Origin: Muribaculum sp.
Lineage (GTDB): Bacteria; Bacteroidota; Bacteroidia; Bacteroidales; Muribaculaceae
DNA length: 46,868 nucleotides
Assembly (NCBI GenBank): GCA_023664085.1
Contig: JAMPGE010000012.1
Span: forward strand, 1-46,868
Reading direction: 5' to 3'
Part shown: positions 16,816-26,402 of the stretch, piece by piece
Numbering within the stretch: position 1 is the first letter of the stretch
Layout of the letters: each line of letters opens with the position of its first letter
Made by a program: the position numbers and the translations under genes
Notes under the pieces: model-generated
Databases searched by the model: none
Seen by the model: only the letters and a program-made list of their open reading frames with translations
What the model was told of the DNA's origin: nothing

Positions 16816-17535
16816 ATGGAAGATACAAATAATATACCTCCCAATATACCACATGAAGCGCCAAAAAAGGATAGAAGCATTCTGATCGGCAGCATTGTGC
16901 TTGGCGTTGTACTCGTGGCCACAGTTGTAGGAGTGATCATCTATCACAACAGACAAAAGCGGCAGGAACATGCCCTGCGAATGGAGCAGATAGATAGAGA
17001 AGAGGCTCTGGAGCGTCTGGAGCAGGCACGTGAAGATTCTTTGAGTATGGAAGAGGAAGCTCGCGAAAAGGAGTATGAATCACGGGTAAATAAATTCAAT
17101 TCACTTGTGTCGGCTCTTAAGATAGTGCCGATGACCGACATGAGTTATTATATGCTTTATGATATCACCGGTGACGGTGAACCGGAACTATTTGCCAACA
17201 CCGGAACGTGTGAGGCTGATGCCACAATGCATGTGTTTACGGCTCCTGACGGCGTACTTAAGAAGCTTGGCACCTTCGGCACAGGTCACGGTGGAATCAC
17301 CGGAGGCGATAAATCCGTATATCTATATATGATGCATATGGGCACGGCGATGGAATGGCGTATCACCACGGATGGTTCTTCTCTTCATGAATCAAAAATA
17401 TATGAATCGTCCATGTATGATGATGATGGGATGATCAATGAAAACTGGGAGCCCCGCAACCCGTCAGGTAGATCCCTTACTGATTATAACTTCGCAGACA
17501 TCAACCCCATACGTAGGGCTTTTGGTCTGGATTAG
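16816..17535 (+). CDS. Membrane-anchored hypothetical protein with coiled coil
   Basis: A 239-residue protein I do not recognise. A short proline-rich N-terminus is followed by one membrane helix (about residues 22-44, ILIGSIVLGVVLVATVVGVI), then a charged Glu/Arg-rich segment (about 47-90) likely to be a coiled coil, and a globular C-terminal domain. That domain contains YDITGDGEPELF, like the calcium-binding FG-GAP/EF-type loops in repeats that describe stored values. The topology is probably N-terminus inside with the C-terminal domain in the periplasm. It precedes the glycoside hydrolase by 25 bases and may be cotranscribed. Confidence 0.7.
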   Translation: MEDTNNIPPNIPHEAPKKDRSILIGSIVLGVVLVATVVGVIIYHNRQKRQEHALRMEQIDREEALERLEQAREDSLSMEEEAREKEYESRVNKFNSLVSALKIVPMTDMSYYMLYDITGDGEPELFANTGTCEADATMHVFTAPDGVLKKLGTFGTGHGGITGGDKSVYLYMMHMGTAMEWRITTDGSSLHESKIYESSMYDDDGMINENWEPRNPSGRSLTDYNFADINPIRRAFGLD

Positions 17536-17560
17536 ACATGAATCTAAATACTATTGCACG

Positions 17561-19822
17561 ATGTTGTCAAGATATTTTTCAAGTTTTGTGATTTCAGCAC
17601 TGGCAATAATGCCAGTGGCATTTGCCGGTAAAGTTACGACAATGACTAATCTTGATCGACAAAAATTTAAAATTTTTGTCGACAAGGAGGGAGTGATGCG
17701 CAGATCGGACAATAATCAGGAGGTGTCATATTTCGGCACCAACTATACCGCTCCTTTCGCTTATTCCTATAGGGCGCTGGGTTATCTCGGCAAAGATCGC
17801 AAACGAGCCATCGACAGAGATGTATATCACATGGCTCGAATGGGAATCAATGCCTTCCGGCTGCATCTTTGGGATGCGGAACTGGCAGACTCTGCAGGAA
17901 ATATTCTCAACAATGAGCATCTCGATCTGCTTGATTATCTGATTGCCCGCCTTGAAGATAGAGGCATTGACATAATCCTGACCGCGCAGACCAACTTTGG
18001 CAACGGATATCCCGAGAAAAATATAGATACCGGCGCTTTTACCTATGATTTTGACAAGTGCAACATTCATGAAGATCCGGATGCACAGGAAATTCAGGAG
18101 AGATATCTTCGCCAACTGTCAGCACACAAGAATCCTTATACGGGTAAAAGTTATGCCAACGACAATGCCATCATTGCTATGGAGATCAACAATGAGCCCT
18201 GTCATTCAGGAAGCAAACGTCAGGTGACCGATTATATCAACCGCATGGCAAGAGCATTGCGAAAAGCCGGATTCAAGAAGCCGATACTTTACAATGTGAC
18301 GCATAATCCACAGGTAACCGAAGCGTATTACGATGCAGACATTGACGGCACTACGTTCCAATGGTATCCTACAGGGCTGGTATCGGGTAAGGTGCGACAG
18401 GGAAATTTTCTTCCTGCTTTCGATGAATACACCATCCCCTGGAAAGACACGATGCCGAACTACAATAAGTTGGCCCGTGTGGTATATGAGTTTGATCCGG
18501 CCGACGTATTGTATTCTCACCTTTATCCGGCTGTGGCGCGGGCTTTTCGCCAACAGGGATTTCAATGGATTACGCAGTTTGCTTATGATCCGATTGATCT
18601 TGCACCATTCAATACGGAGTATCCCACCCATTACCTGAATCTGGTGTATACTCCGGCCAAGGCTCTGAGTATGATGATTGCCACACAGACCGCTTTAGAG
18701 TTGCCGCGGGGAGAAGACTACGGTTCATATCCGGAAAATACCCGCTTTGGCAATACCCGGATCAGTTATGAAGAGGATCTAAGCGAATACATCACTCCGG
18801 AAAAATTCCTATATAGCAACTCTACAATATCACAGCCCAGTGATCCATCTTCATTACGACAGATCGCGGGCCACGGAAATTCTGTCTTGGTGACTTATCC
18901 GGGAAGTGGCGCGTATTTTCTGGATGCCATAGGGAATTCGGGTGCATGGAGGTTGGAAGTAATGCCCGATATTCATATCATCGATAATCCTTTCGGCCAT
19001 ACAGATCTCAAGGATGCCAAGATAGTGACATCTTTCGGTTCGCATCCTATATCAATTAATCTGCCACAACTCGGAGAGAATTTTTACTACCGTAGAGTCA
19101 ATGACAACAAAGATTCGGGAGGAAAATCCGTAGGTAATACGTTTGAAGTAAGTCCGGGTATATATATTCTTGCCACCGACACTGCACAAATGGAGATAGC
19201 CTTAAAAGAGAAGCATGTGGCTGGAAATATCGGACTCACTGAGTATGTGGCTCCCGATAATGATGAAATGCCTTATTCACTTTTATGGCCAATGCACGGT
19301 GATGAGAACCTTGATGTGGGGACTGTGCCGGAATCGATCCATTATCAATTTTCACAACGGCGTACAGGGTGGGACGAGGCCCCCGTGTATGAATTCCGAA
19401 GCGATCCTGAGCAGGATGGAGTGATGGTGATACGTCGCTACGTTTCCGACAAGATCTCGCGCATCCCTGCCTCTGGCTCTCCCACTCAGGTCAGCGTCAG
19501 ATTTCAGACAAATAGTGGAGATACAGAAGCCTCTCCCCTACCGGAAGGCAGCGAATTGGCAATAGTCTCAAAACAAGGATTCACCTACAGCACTCCGATC
19601 ATTCTCGATGAAAACTCGGAATTCACAGCTCTCATTTCCGATCTAAAACCACGGAAAGGAATAATCATGCCCGCACCGTATCCGGTGACTCTGACAAGAG
19701 AAATTCCATCCACAGACCGGCCGCTTGACGGATTTCGTGATATTCAATACGTACAATTGACAATACCTCTAAAGCAGGGACAACCCATCATATTACTTCC
19801 CGAAAGAATCTGGATACAATGA
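17561..19822 (+). CDS. Secreted clan-A (GH5-like) glycoside hydrolase
   Basis: A 753-residue protein with a signal peptide (SSFVISALAIMPVAFA) and an N-terminal TIM barrel (about residues 30-440). The barrel has the clan GH-A pattern: acid/base Glu212 in MEINNEPC after strand 4, and a candidate nucleophile Glu310 in VVYEFDPADVLYSH. The C-terminal approximately 300 residues are beta-rich and of unknown role. The exact GH family and substrate cannot be fixed; a mannan- or beta-glucan-active enzyme is plausible. The open frame extends 41 codons upstream, but the ATG at 17561 places the signal peptide at the N-terminus. No SusC/SusD genes are nearby, so it is not in a typical polysaccharide locus. 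The stop codon overlaps the dnaE ATG (ATGA). Confidence 0.75.
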   Translation: MLSRYFSSFVISALAIMPVAFAGKVTTMTNLDRQKFKIFVDKEGVMRRSDNNQEVSYFGTNYTAPFAYSYRALGYLGKDRKRAIDRDVYHMARMGINAFRLHLWDAELADSAGNILNNEHLDLLDYLIARLEDRGIDIILTAQTNFGNGYPEKNIDTGAFTYDFDKCNIHEDPDAQEIQERYLRQLSAHKNPYTGKSYANDNAIIAMEINNEPCHSGSKRQVTDYINRMARALRKAGFKKPILYNVTHNPQVTEAYYDADIDGTTFQWYPTGLVSGKVRQGNFLPAFDEYTIPWKDTMPNYNKLARVVYEFDPADVLYSHLYPAVARAFRQQGFQWITQFAYDPIDLAPFNTEYPTHYLNLVYTPAKALSMMIATQTALELPRGEDYGSYPENTRFGNTRISYEEDLSEYITPEKFLYSNSTISQPSDPSSLRQIAGHGNSVLVTYPGSGAYFLDAIGNSGAWRLEVMPDIHIIDNPFGHTDLKDAKIVTSFGSHPISINLPQLGENFYYRRVNDNKDSGGKSVGNTFEVSPGIYILATDTAQMEIALKEKHVAGNIGLTEYVAPDNDEMPYSLLWPMHGDENLDVGTVPESIHYQFSQRRTGWDEAPVYEFRSDPEQDGVMVIRRYVSDKISRIPASGSPTQVSVRFQTNSGDTEASPLPEGSELAIVSKQGFTYSTPIILDENSEFTALISDLKPRKGIIMPAPYPVTLTREIPSTDRPLDGFRDIQYVQLTIPLKQGQPIILLPERIWIQ

Positions 19823-22800
19823 ACATTATGCCATTTACTCATCTGCACGTACACTCACAGTATTCTCTGCTCGACGGCAAAGCCACCATTCAGGAACTGG
19901 TGGATAAGGCCATTGCCGACGGTATGAGAGGAATTGCTCTGACCGATCACGGCAACATGTATGGCTGCAAGGAATTTTTCAATTATGTGAAGAAGAAAAA
20001 CAGCAGCCTTCCCGATGATCAAAAGTTCATGCCCATCATGGGTTGCGAAATGTACGTGGCAAAAACCAATAGGTTTGAAAAAAAAGGAAAAAGTTCGAAT
20101 TCAAACCATCTTGTTGTTCTGGCAAAAAACAAGACCGGATATAAAAATCTGATTAAACTTGTAAGCCGGGCCTGGACAGAAGGATTCTACTACAAGCCTC
20201 GAACTGACAGAGAAGATCTGGCAGCGCATCGTGAGGGTTTGATCGTATGCTCGGCCTGCCTCGGCGGAGAGATACCCCAACTTATTCTTGAGGGAGACTT
20301 GAAGGAAGCCGAAGAACGGGTGAAATGGTACAAGGATACATTTGGAGAAGACTATTATCTCGAGATGCAACGGCATGAGACCTACAAGGAAAATGCCAAC
20401 CGCGACACATTTCCTCAGCAGCAGACCGTAAATGCCAAATTGATGGACCTGGCTCAAAAATACGGAATCAAGCTTGTTGCCACCAACGATGTGCATTTTA
20501 CAAACGAAGACGATGCCGAAGCCCATGACCGACTCATATGCGTATCGATGCAAAAGTCCTTTTATGAAGACAGAATGCATTATACCAAACAGGAATGGCT
20601 TAAAACCACTGAGGAAATGAATAAAATCTTCTCCGATGTGCCGGAGGCACTTGCTACTACGGGGGAAATCCTATCCAAAATCGAAGCCTACGACATCGAT
20701 CATGAGCCGATCATGCCGTTTTTCGATATTCCTAAGGATTTCGGCACTGAGGAGGAGTACCGAAGCCGTATCACCGAAAAAGAACTTTTCGATGAATTTA
20801 CACGCGATGAAAACGGCAACGTCGTTCTAAGTCAGGAAGATGCAGAAAAGAAAATCGCCCGTCTCGGAGGTTACGACAAGCTTTATCGTATTAAATTTGA
20901 GGCTGACTATCTTGAGAAACTCACCATGGAGGGAGCCAAAAAAAGATATGGAGACCCTGTGCCGGACGATATAATGGAGCGCCTGAAGTTTGAACTTTAC
21001 ATAATGAAGACCATGGGTTTCCCAGGATACTTCCTTATTGTGCAAGACTTTATAAATACCGGAAGAGAGAAACTCGGAGTCAGTGTAGGTCCGGGCCGTG
21101 GATCCGCCGCGGGCAGCGCGGCTGCTTATTGTTTGGGCATCACACAGATTGATCCCATAAAATACGATCTCCTTTTCGAACGATTTCTGAATCCTGACCG
21201 TATCTCTCTGCCGGATATCGATGTGGACTTTGACGATGACGGGCGTGCCGAGGTATTGAAATATGTCACTGAAAAATATGGTGAGGAAAAAGTGGCACAT
21301 ATCATTACCTATCAGACCATGGCTACAAAATCGGCCATCAAAGACGTAGCCCGGGTCATGGAACTTCCACTTCCCGAGACCAACAGATTGGCAAAACTGG
21401 TGGTGGACCGTCTGCCTGACGTAAATGGTAAATCACCGAAAATCAATTTTAAGAATCTACTTCTGTACGATAAAAAATTCGCGGCTGAAAAGGAAAGTCC
21501 CGATCCAAAAGTGCGAGAAGTAATGAAATATGCCGAGCAGCTTGAGGGTAATATCCGTGGCACCGGCATTCATGCCTGCGGAGTGATCATCTGTCGAGAC
21601 GATATCACCGACTGGGTACCCGTATCCATGGCCACCGACGCAGATGGCACAAGAGTGATTTCCACAGAATACGAAGGAAGTGTCATTGAGGAAACAGGCC
21701 TTATAAAAATGGACTTCCTTGGCCTTAAAACGTTGTCTATTATTAAAGAAGCACTCGCCAATATCAAAAATGCCAAAGGGATTAATCTTGATATTGATAA
21801 TATACCTCTGGATGATCCAAAGACGTTTAAACTATATTGCGACGGGCGCACCACCGCAACTTTTCAATTTGAATCTCCCGGAATGCAGAATTCGCTTCGA
21901 GGTCTTCAACCCAGCAAGTTTGAGGATCTGATTGCGATGAACGCTTTGTACCGACCGGGACCTATGGACTACATACCTTCGTTCATAGCAAGGAAACACG
22001 GACGTGAGCCCATTGCTTATGATATACCTATCATGAAGCAATATCTTGAGGAGACTTACGGCATCACCGTGTATCAGGAGCAGGTGATGCTCCTTTCGCG
22101 TCTGCTTGCCAATTTCACCCGCGGCGAGAGCGACATGCTCCGCAAAGCAATGGGAAAAAAGCAAATCGACAAGATGGCAAAACTCAAGGTGAAATTCATG
22201 GACCAGGGACAGGCAAACGGCCACAAGGCAGAAGTGCTTGAAAAAATATGGGCCGACTGGGAAAAATTCGCCTCTTACGCCTTCAATAAAAGTCATGCTA
22301 CGTGCTATACCTGGGTAGCTTATCAGACCGCTTACCTCAAAGCAAATTATCCTGCCGAATATATGGCTGGGGTAATGAGTCGCAACCTTTCGCAGGCTGA
22401 TAAGCTCAAGAAAATAATGGATGAATGCAAGAGCATGGGGCTTACCGTAAAAGGTCCGGATATCAATGAAAGTTTTGAAAAATTCAGTGTATCCAAGTCC
22501 GGTGAAATCAGATTTGGACTCGGTGCGGTAAAGGGCGTAGGCAGCAATGCCGTGAATGCAATTATAAGCGAGCGCGAGGCTAACGGCCCCTTCAAGGATA
22601 TCTACGACTTTATGGAGCGCGTGAATCTGAGCGCGTGCAACCGTGGAAGCATTGAGAACCTTGCCAAAGCCGGATCGTTCGACTGCTTTAATATGCCCAG
22701 AGAAATGTTTGTAGCTCCGGTAGGCGACATCACCTATACCGAACAGCTTGTACGCTACGGGCAAAACATTCAAAACGACAAAAATTCCCTGCAAGCCAGT

Positions 22801-23520
22801 CTGTTTGGTGATCTGGAGCCGATCGAAACAAATAAACCGCCATATCCCAACTTCATACCATGGAGCCGAATGCAACGTCTGGAAGAGGAAAAAAATCTCG
22901 TCACCGTTTACCTCTCAGCCCATCCTTTGGACCCTTATTATATGGAATTGGTACACGGTTGCAACTGCACATGTTCGGAGTTCGATGAAAAGTCAGTGGA
23001 CGGGGCGCAGTTGTCGTTTGGCGGTCTCGTAACCTCCGTTCAGGAAAAAACAGGAAAAGGTGGCAAACCATTCGGTATAGTCACCATAGAAGATTTCAAC
23101 GGCAAAACCGACCTGCGACTTTTCGGACGCAATTACGAATCCTTGAAGAATAAATTTGTAAAGGGCGATGCTGTCTACATCAAAGTAAGTATACAGCAAT
23201 CACGTTTCAACCCGAATTTCATGGATGTAAGCTTCGATGCCGTAGAGTCTATCGATCGTATTCAAGGGTCAGTGGCAAATGCATTGAAAATAATCATTCC
23301 ATCTGACTTTCAAAATGAAGATTTCATGCGCGTGCTTACCTCTTTTTCAGAACTGAAGGATGGAGACAGAACAGGAGATCTCTACCTACAGATCGTTGAT
23401 GACGAGCGAAAGCAGGTGGTCAACATACACAGTCGGAAAAAAATACGACTTGACCGTCAGACTGAGAACACTCTTAAAGAATGGGGAATTCCGTATACAA
23501 TTTTCACCTTTGGGAAATAA
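19819..23520 (+). CDS. dnaE: DNA polymerase III subunit alpha
   Basis: Catalytic subunit of the replicative DNA polymerase. The 1233-residue protein has an N-terminal PHP domain (HLHVHSQYSLLDG, LTDHGNMYG), the palm with GPGRGSAAGS and the catalytic aspartates in PDIDVDFDDDGR (Asp466, Asp468), the fingers with FTRGESDMLRKAMGKK, a helix-hairpin-helix region and a C-terminal OB fold (about 1000-1100). The ATG at 19819 overlaps the preceding stop codon; an alternative start MPFTHLHVHS lies at 19828. It is the standard DnaE1 length. No promoter is visible directly before it, so it may depend on read-through from the preceding genes or a promoter inside them. Confidence 0.97.
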   Translation: MNIMPFTHLHVHSQYSLLDGKATIQELVDKAIADGMRGIALTDHGNMYGCKEFFNYVKKKNSSLPDDQKFMPIMGCEMYVAKTNRFEKKGKSSNSNHLVVLAKNKTGYKNLIKLVSRAWTEGFYYKPRTDREDLAAHREGLIVCSACLGGEIPQLILEGDLKEAEERVKWYKDTFGEDYYLEMQRHETYKENANRDTFPQQQTVNAKLMDLAQKYGIKLVATNDVHFTNEDDAEAHDRLICVSMQKSFYEDRMHYTKQEWLKTTEEMNKIFSDVPEALATTGEILSKIEAYDIDHEPIMPFFDIPKDFGTEEEYRSRITEKELFDEFTRDENGNVVLSQEDAEKKIARLGGYDKLYRIKFEADYLEKLTMEGAKKRYGDPVPDDIMERLKFELYIMKTMGFPGYFLIVQDFINTGREKLGVSVGPGRGSAAGSAAAYCLGITQIDPIKYDLLFERFLNPDRISLPDIDVDFDDDGRAEVLKYVTEKYGEEKVAHIITYQTMATKSAIKDVARVMELPLPETNRLAKLVVDRLPDVNGKSPKINFKNLLLYDKKFAAEKESPDPKVREVMKYAEQLEGNIRGTGIHACGVIICRDDITDWVPVSMATDADGTRVISTEYEGSVIEETGLIKMDFLGLKTLSIIKEALANIKNAKGINLDIDNIPLDDPKTFKLYCDGRTTATFQFESPGMQNSLRGLQPSKFEDLIAMNALYRPGPMDYIPSFIARKHGREPIAYDIPIMKQYLEETYGITVYQEQVMLLSRLLANFTRGESDMLRKAMGKKQIDKMAKLKVKFMDQGQANGHKAEVLEKIWADWEKFASYAFNKSHATCYTWVAYQTAYLKANYPAEYMAGVMSRNLSQADKLKKIMDECKSMGLTVKGPDINESFEKFSVSKSGEIRFGLGAVKGVGSNAVNAIISEREANGPFKDIYDFMERVNLSACNRGSIENLAKAGSFDCFNMPREMFVAPVGDITYTEQLVRYGQNIQNDKNSLQASLFGDLEPIETNKPPYPNFIPWSRMQRLEEEKNLVTVYLSAHPLDPYYMELVHGCNCTCSEFDEKSVDGAQLSFGGLVTSVQEKTGKGGKPFGIVTIEDFNGKTDLRLFGRNYESLKNKFVKGDAVYIKVSIQQSRFNPNFMDVSFDAVESIDRIQGSVANALKIIIPSDFQNEDFMRVLTSFSELKDGDRTGDLYLQIVDDERKQVVNIHSRKKIRLDRQTENTLKEWGIPYTIFTFGK

Positions 23521-23581
23521 TTGCATCGTCATCATTGATAGATTCTTATAGACATATTTAAAACAACCTTAATAATATTTC

Positions 23582-25720
23582 ATGAAGAAACTGATTTTAG
23601 GAACATTAACCGTAATCTCACTCATGACAGTAGTAACCGGTGCGGACGCAGCAAGAACCAACCCGCTGCTTGTCCCCTCAAAAGCGCCCTATGCGGCCAT
23701 CCCCTTCGACAAAATCACGGCATCCGACCTTGAAGAGGCTGTGAAAGAAGGTATTAAAATTCAAAACGAAGAAATCGCTGCAATTACAAACCAGCGAAGC
23801 ACCCCCACGTTTGAAAACACTATAGTAGCTTTGGAACGAAGCGGTGAACTCTTGGGGCGTGCGGAACTCACACTCGGCAACCTTGAGCATGCATTAGGCG
23901 ACACTCTTCTGATGAATGCTCTCTCTAATGTGACTCCCCTTCTGTCAGAGCATCAGTCGAACATTCTACTCAACGAACCACTCTTTCAGCGTATCAAAGA
24001 GGTGTATGATCGACGCAACGATCGCTCAGACTTGACTTCGGAAGATCAGCGACTTATCGAACAGACTTATCTCAGCTTTGCTCTCAACGGTGCTAACCTT
24101 ACCGGTGCCGACCGCGAAAAGTATCGTAAACTCATGAGCGAACTTTCGGACCTGAACGTTAAATTCGCCCAGAATGTAACAAACGATATGAGTAATCCGG
24201 CGCGTAGACTTTGGATTACTAAAGATCAACTCGGAGGTCTGCCCGAATCTTTCATCACAGCCGCCCGCTCAGAAGCAGCGGAAGCTCTCAAGGCCGACGG
24301 TAAGGAAGATAATCCCGAACTGTATCTCATCACGGTATTCTATCCCTCTTACTCACCGTTTATAAAATATTCTACAAATCGGGATCTGCGTGAAAAAATC
24401 TACAAACTGTATACATCACGCAATCTCGGGGGAGAGTACGACAACACTCAGATACTTAAAGATATCGCCAATATTCGCCTTGAGATAGCCAAACTTAACG
24501 GTAAGAAGAACTTTGCAGAATATCAGCTGCAGCAGACCATGGCCGGCAATCCTAAGAACATATATGCCATGCTTGAAGATCTTCGTACAAACTATACCGA
24601 GCCAATGAAGGCCGAAATTGCCGAGATCCAGGAATATGCACGTAAGACAGAAGGTCCTGATTTCATACTCATGCCATGGGACTATTCCTTTTGGTCCGAT
24701 AAGCTTAAAAACGAACGTTATGCCTTCAATGATGAAGATATGAAGCCTTACTTCGAACTCAACAACACTATCAAAGGTGTGTTCGGTCTGGCTACCAAAC
24801 TTTATGGCTATACTTTCAAAGAGAACAAAAAAATTCCTGTATATCATCCCGATGTCAAAGCCTACGAGGTATATGGTCCGGACAAAAAACTCCTCGGCAT
24901 ATTCTATACCGACTTCTTCTATCGCCCGGGAAAAGCCCCTGGAGCGTGGATGACTGAATTCCGCACTGAGCAAAAGGATGATAACGGCGTAAAGACAGTG
25001 CCATTGGTATCACTTGTTACAAACTTCACAAAACCCGTCGGCAACGATCCCGTCCTTCTTAATCCTTATGAGGTAGAGACTTTCCTGCATGAGTTCGGAC
25101 ATTCTCTCCATGGTCTTTCCGCCGAGGCAAAATATGCCAGCATCAGCGGTACCAACGTATATCACGACTTCGTGGAACTTTTCTCTCAATTCAATGAAAA
25201 CTACCTGACCGAACAAGAGTTCCTCGACAGCTTCGCCAAACATTACAAGACCGGAAAGAAGATGCCCAAGGATCTCATCGACAAGTTTATCAAGGCTTCT
25301 CAATATGCAGCCGCCTATGCTTGCATGCGTCAACTCGGATTCGGATATCTTGATATGGCTTACCATACTATTGAAGAGCCCCTTCGTGCAAGTGCAGACA
25401 TTGCCGTGTTTGAGGAAAATGCAGTGAAACCTGTAAAAATTTTCGACATGGTGGAAGGCACTCTTATTTCTCCTTCTTTTGCCCACGTATTCTCCGGAGG
25501 ATATGCTGCAGGTTACTATGGCTACAAATGGAGCGAGGAACTTGACGCCGACGCATTCGCGGCATTCCAGGAAAACGGCATCTTCGACAAGAAAACAGCC
25601 GACAAATATCGTAAGATGATGCAGGCAGGCGGTACCGTGGATCCAATGGAGTTGTATATCCAGTTTCGCGGTAAAAAGCCAACTATCGATGCCCTTCTTC
25701 ATAGAGACGGTATAAAATAA
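23582..25720 (+). CDS. dcp: M3-family peptidyl-dipeptidase (Dcp-like), exported
   Basis: A zinc metallopeptidase of the M3 (thimet oligopeptidase) family, expected to cut dipeptides or short fragments from the C-terminus of peptides. The 712-residue protein has the zinc motif HEFGHSLHG (His503, Glu504, His507) and the third ligand Glu532 in YHDFVELFSQF. Unlike the cytoplasmic E. coli enzyme it begins with a signal peptide (LILGTLTVISLMTVVTGADA), so it probably works in the periplasm on imported peptides. It follows dnaE by 61 bases and ends at a strong terminator. Confidence 0.9.
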   Translation: MKKLILGTLTVISLMTVVTGADAARTNPLLVPSKAPYAAIPFDKITASDLEEAVKEGIKIQNEEIAAITNQRSTPTFENTIVALERSGELLGRAELTLGNLEHALGDTLLMNALSNVTPLLSEHQSNILLNEPLFQRIKEVYDRRNDRSDLTSEDQRLIEQTYLSFALNGANLTGADREKYRKLMSELSDLNVKFAQNVTNDMSNPARRLWITKDQLGGLPESFITAARSEAAEALKADGKEDNPELYLITVFYPSYSPFIKYSTNRDLREKIYKLYTSRNLGGEYDNTQILKDIANIRLEIAKLNGKKNFAEYQLQQTMAGNPKNIYAMLEDLRTNYTEPMKAEIAEIQEYARKTEGPDFILMPWDYSFWSDKLKNERYAFNDEDMKPYFELNNTIKGVFGLATKLYGYTFKENKKIPVYHPDVKAYEVYGPDKKLLGIFYTDFFYRPGKAPGAWMTEFRTEQKDDNGVKTVPLVSLVTNFTKPVGNDPVLLNPYEVETFLHEFGHSLHGLSAEAKYASISGTNVYHDFVELFSQFNENYLTEQEFLDSFAKHYKTGKKMPKDLIDKFIKASQYAAAYACMRQLGFGYLDMAYHTIEEPLRASADIAVFEENAVKPVKIFDMVEGTLISPSFAHVFSGGYAAGYYGYKWSEELDADAFAAFQENGIFDKKTADKYRKMMQAGGTVDPMELYIQFRGKKPTIDALLHRDGIK

Positions 25721-25744
25721 CCGGATTTTTAATAATTTATACAA

Positions 25745-25786
25745 AATCGGGATACAATTTTATTTGTGTCCCGATTCCTTTTTATT
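25745..25786 (+). terminator. Terminator of the M3 peptidase gene
   Basis: A 13-bp stem AATCGGGATACAA / TTGTGTCCCGATT (one wobble) with a 6-base loop, followed by CCTTTTTATT. Confidence 0.85.
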
Positions 25787-25793
25787 ATATTTG
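25763..25793 (+). promoter_or_regulatory. Promoter of the 25816 gene, overlapping the terminator
   Basis: -33 TTTG at 25763-25766, 19-base spacer, -7 TATATTTG at 25786-25793. The -33 box lies in the terminator hairpin. Confidence 0.7.
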
Positions 25794-25815
25794 TATCAAA
25801 ATCAATTTTTAGAAT

Positions 25816-26286
25816 ATGAATAAAGTAAAGACAATCTTGATTTCACTCCTAATGCTTCTGCCTATCGCGGTCTTCGGTCAGGACTGGATTGAGAAAGCGC
25901 CCGGCAAATATTTGCAGAGCGCTACTCAGCAGATCGTGAACCGCGAATCCGTATGCAACCAAGGTGACGAAGCTTTTATGGATTTTATTCCTAAATTCCG
26001 CAGCGATACATCCTTCCGCAAAAGCCGTACTAAATTCAATACCGAAGAATTTGAATTTATGCCAATGTGGTTTGAAAGTCTTAGAGAATGGAACAACGGT
26101 AACGGCTACGCACTGTTTAAAGCTAAGAAGACAAAAAATCTATTCTGCACTTGGCATAGCGTTTCAGCCAATGAGGTATGCTTCGAAATGCAGGAAGAAA
26201 CAGAATGGAGCGGCAGCTCAATGCATGCTCGTTTCCAGAGAATAGATGGTAAGTGGTACATCACTGATTTCTTTGCGGCTGGATAA
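25816..26286 (+). CDS. Small secreted protein, possibly DUF4348
   Basis: A 156-residue protein with a signal peptide (ILISLLMLLPIAVFGQ). The mature part has FMDFIPKFRSDTSFRKSRTKF and closes with WYITDFFAAG, which resembles the Bacteroidetes DUF4348 family of exported proteins built around an F-x-x-F-I-x-x-F-x-x-D pattern; this is from memory and not certain. It has its own promoter and is followed by a bidirectional terminator, so it is a single-gene unit. Function unknown. Confidence 0.7.
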   Translation: MNKVKTILISLLMLLPIAVFGQDWIEKAPGKYLQSATQQIVNRESVCNQGDEAFMDFIPKFRSDTSFRKSRTKFNTEEFEFMPMWFESLREWNNGNGYALFKAKKTKNLFCTWHSVSANEVCFEMQEETEWSGSSMHARFQRIDGKWYITDFFAAG

Positions 26287-26336
26287 GTAATTAAGATTAC
26301 ACCTTAAGGAGTGGTCCCTAAGAATATAACCTTAAA

Positions 26337-26379
26337 AATAACTTCCTATATATTCCAATCGGAATTATAGGAAGTTATT
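26337..26379. terminator. Bidirectional terminator
   Basis: A perfect 14-bp inverted repeat AATAACTTCCTATA / TATAGGAAGTTATT enclosing a further ATTCC / GGAAT stem, with T-rich flanks on both strands. It separates the 25816 gene (+) from the converging antiporter (-). Confidence 0.9.
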
Positions 26380-26402
26380 TTATATTTACGTGCGTATGCA
26401 TA

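Noticed and set aside
21832..22875. 347-codon open frame opposite dnaE
   Set aside because: A shadow of the dnaE palm and fingers coding region.
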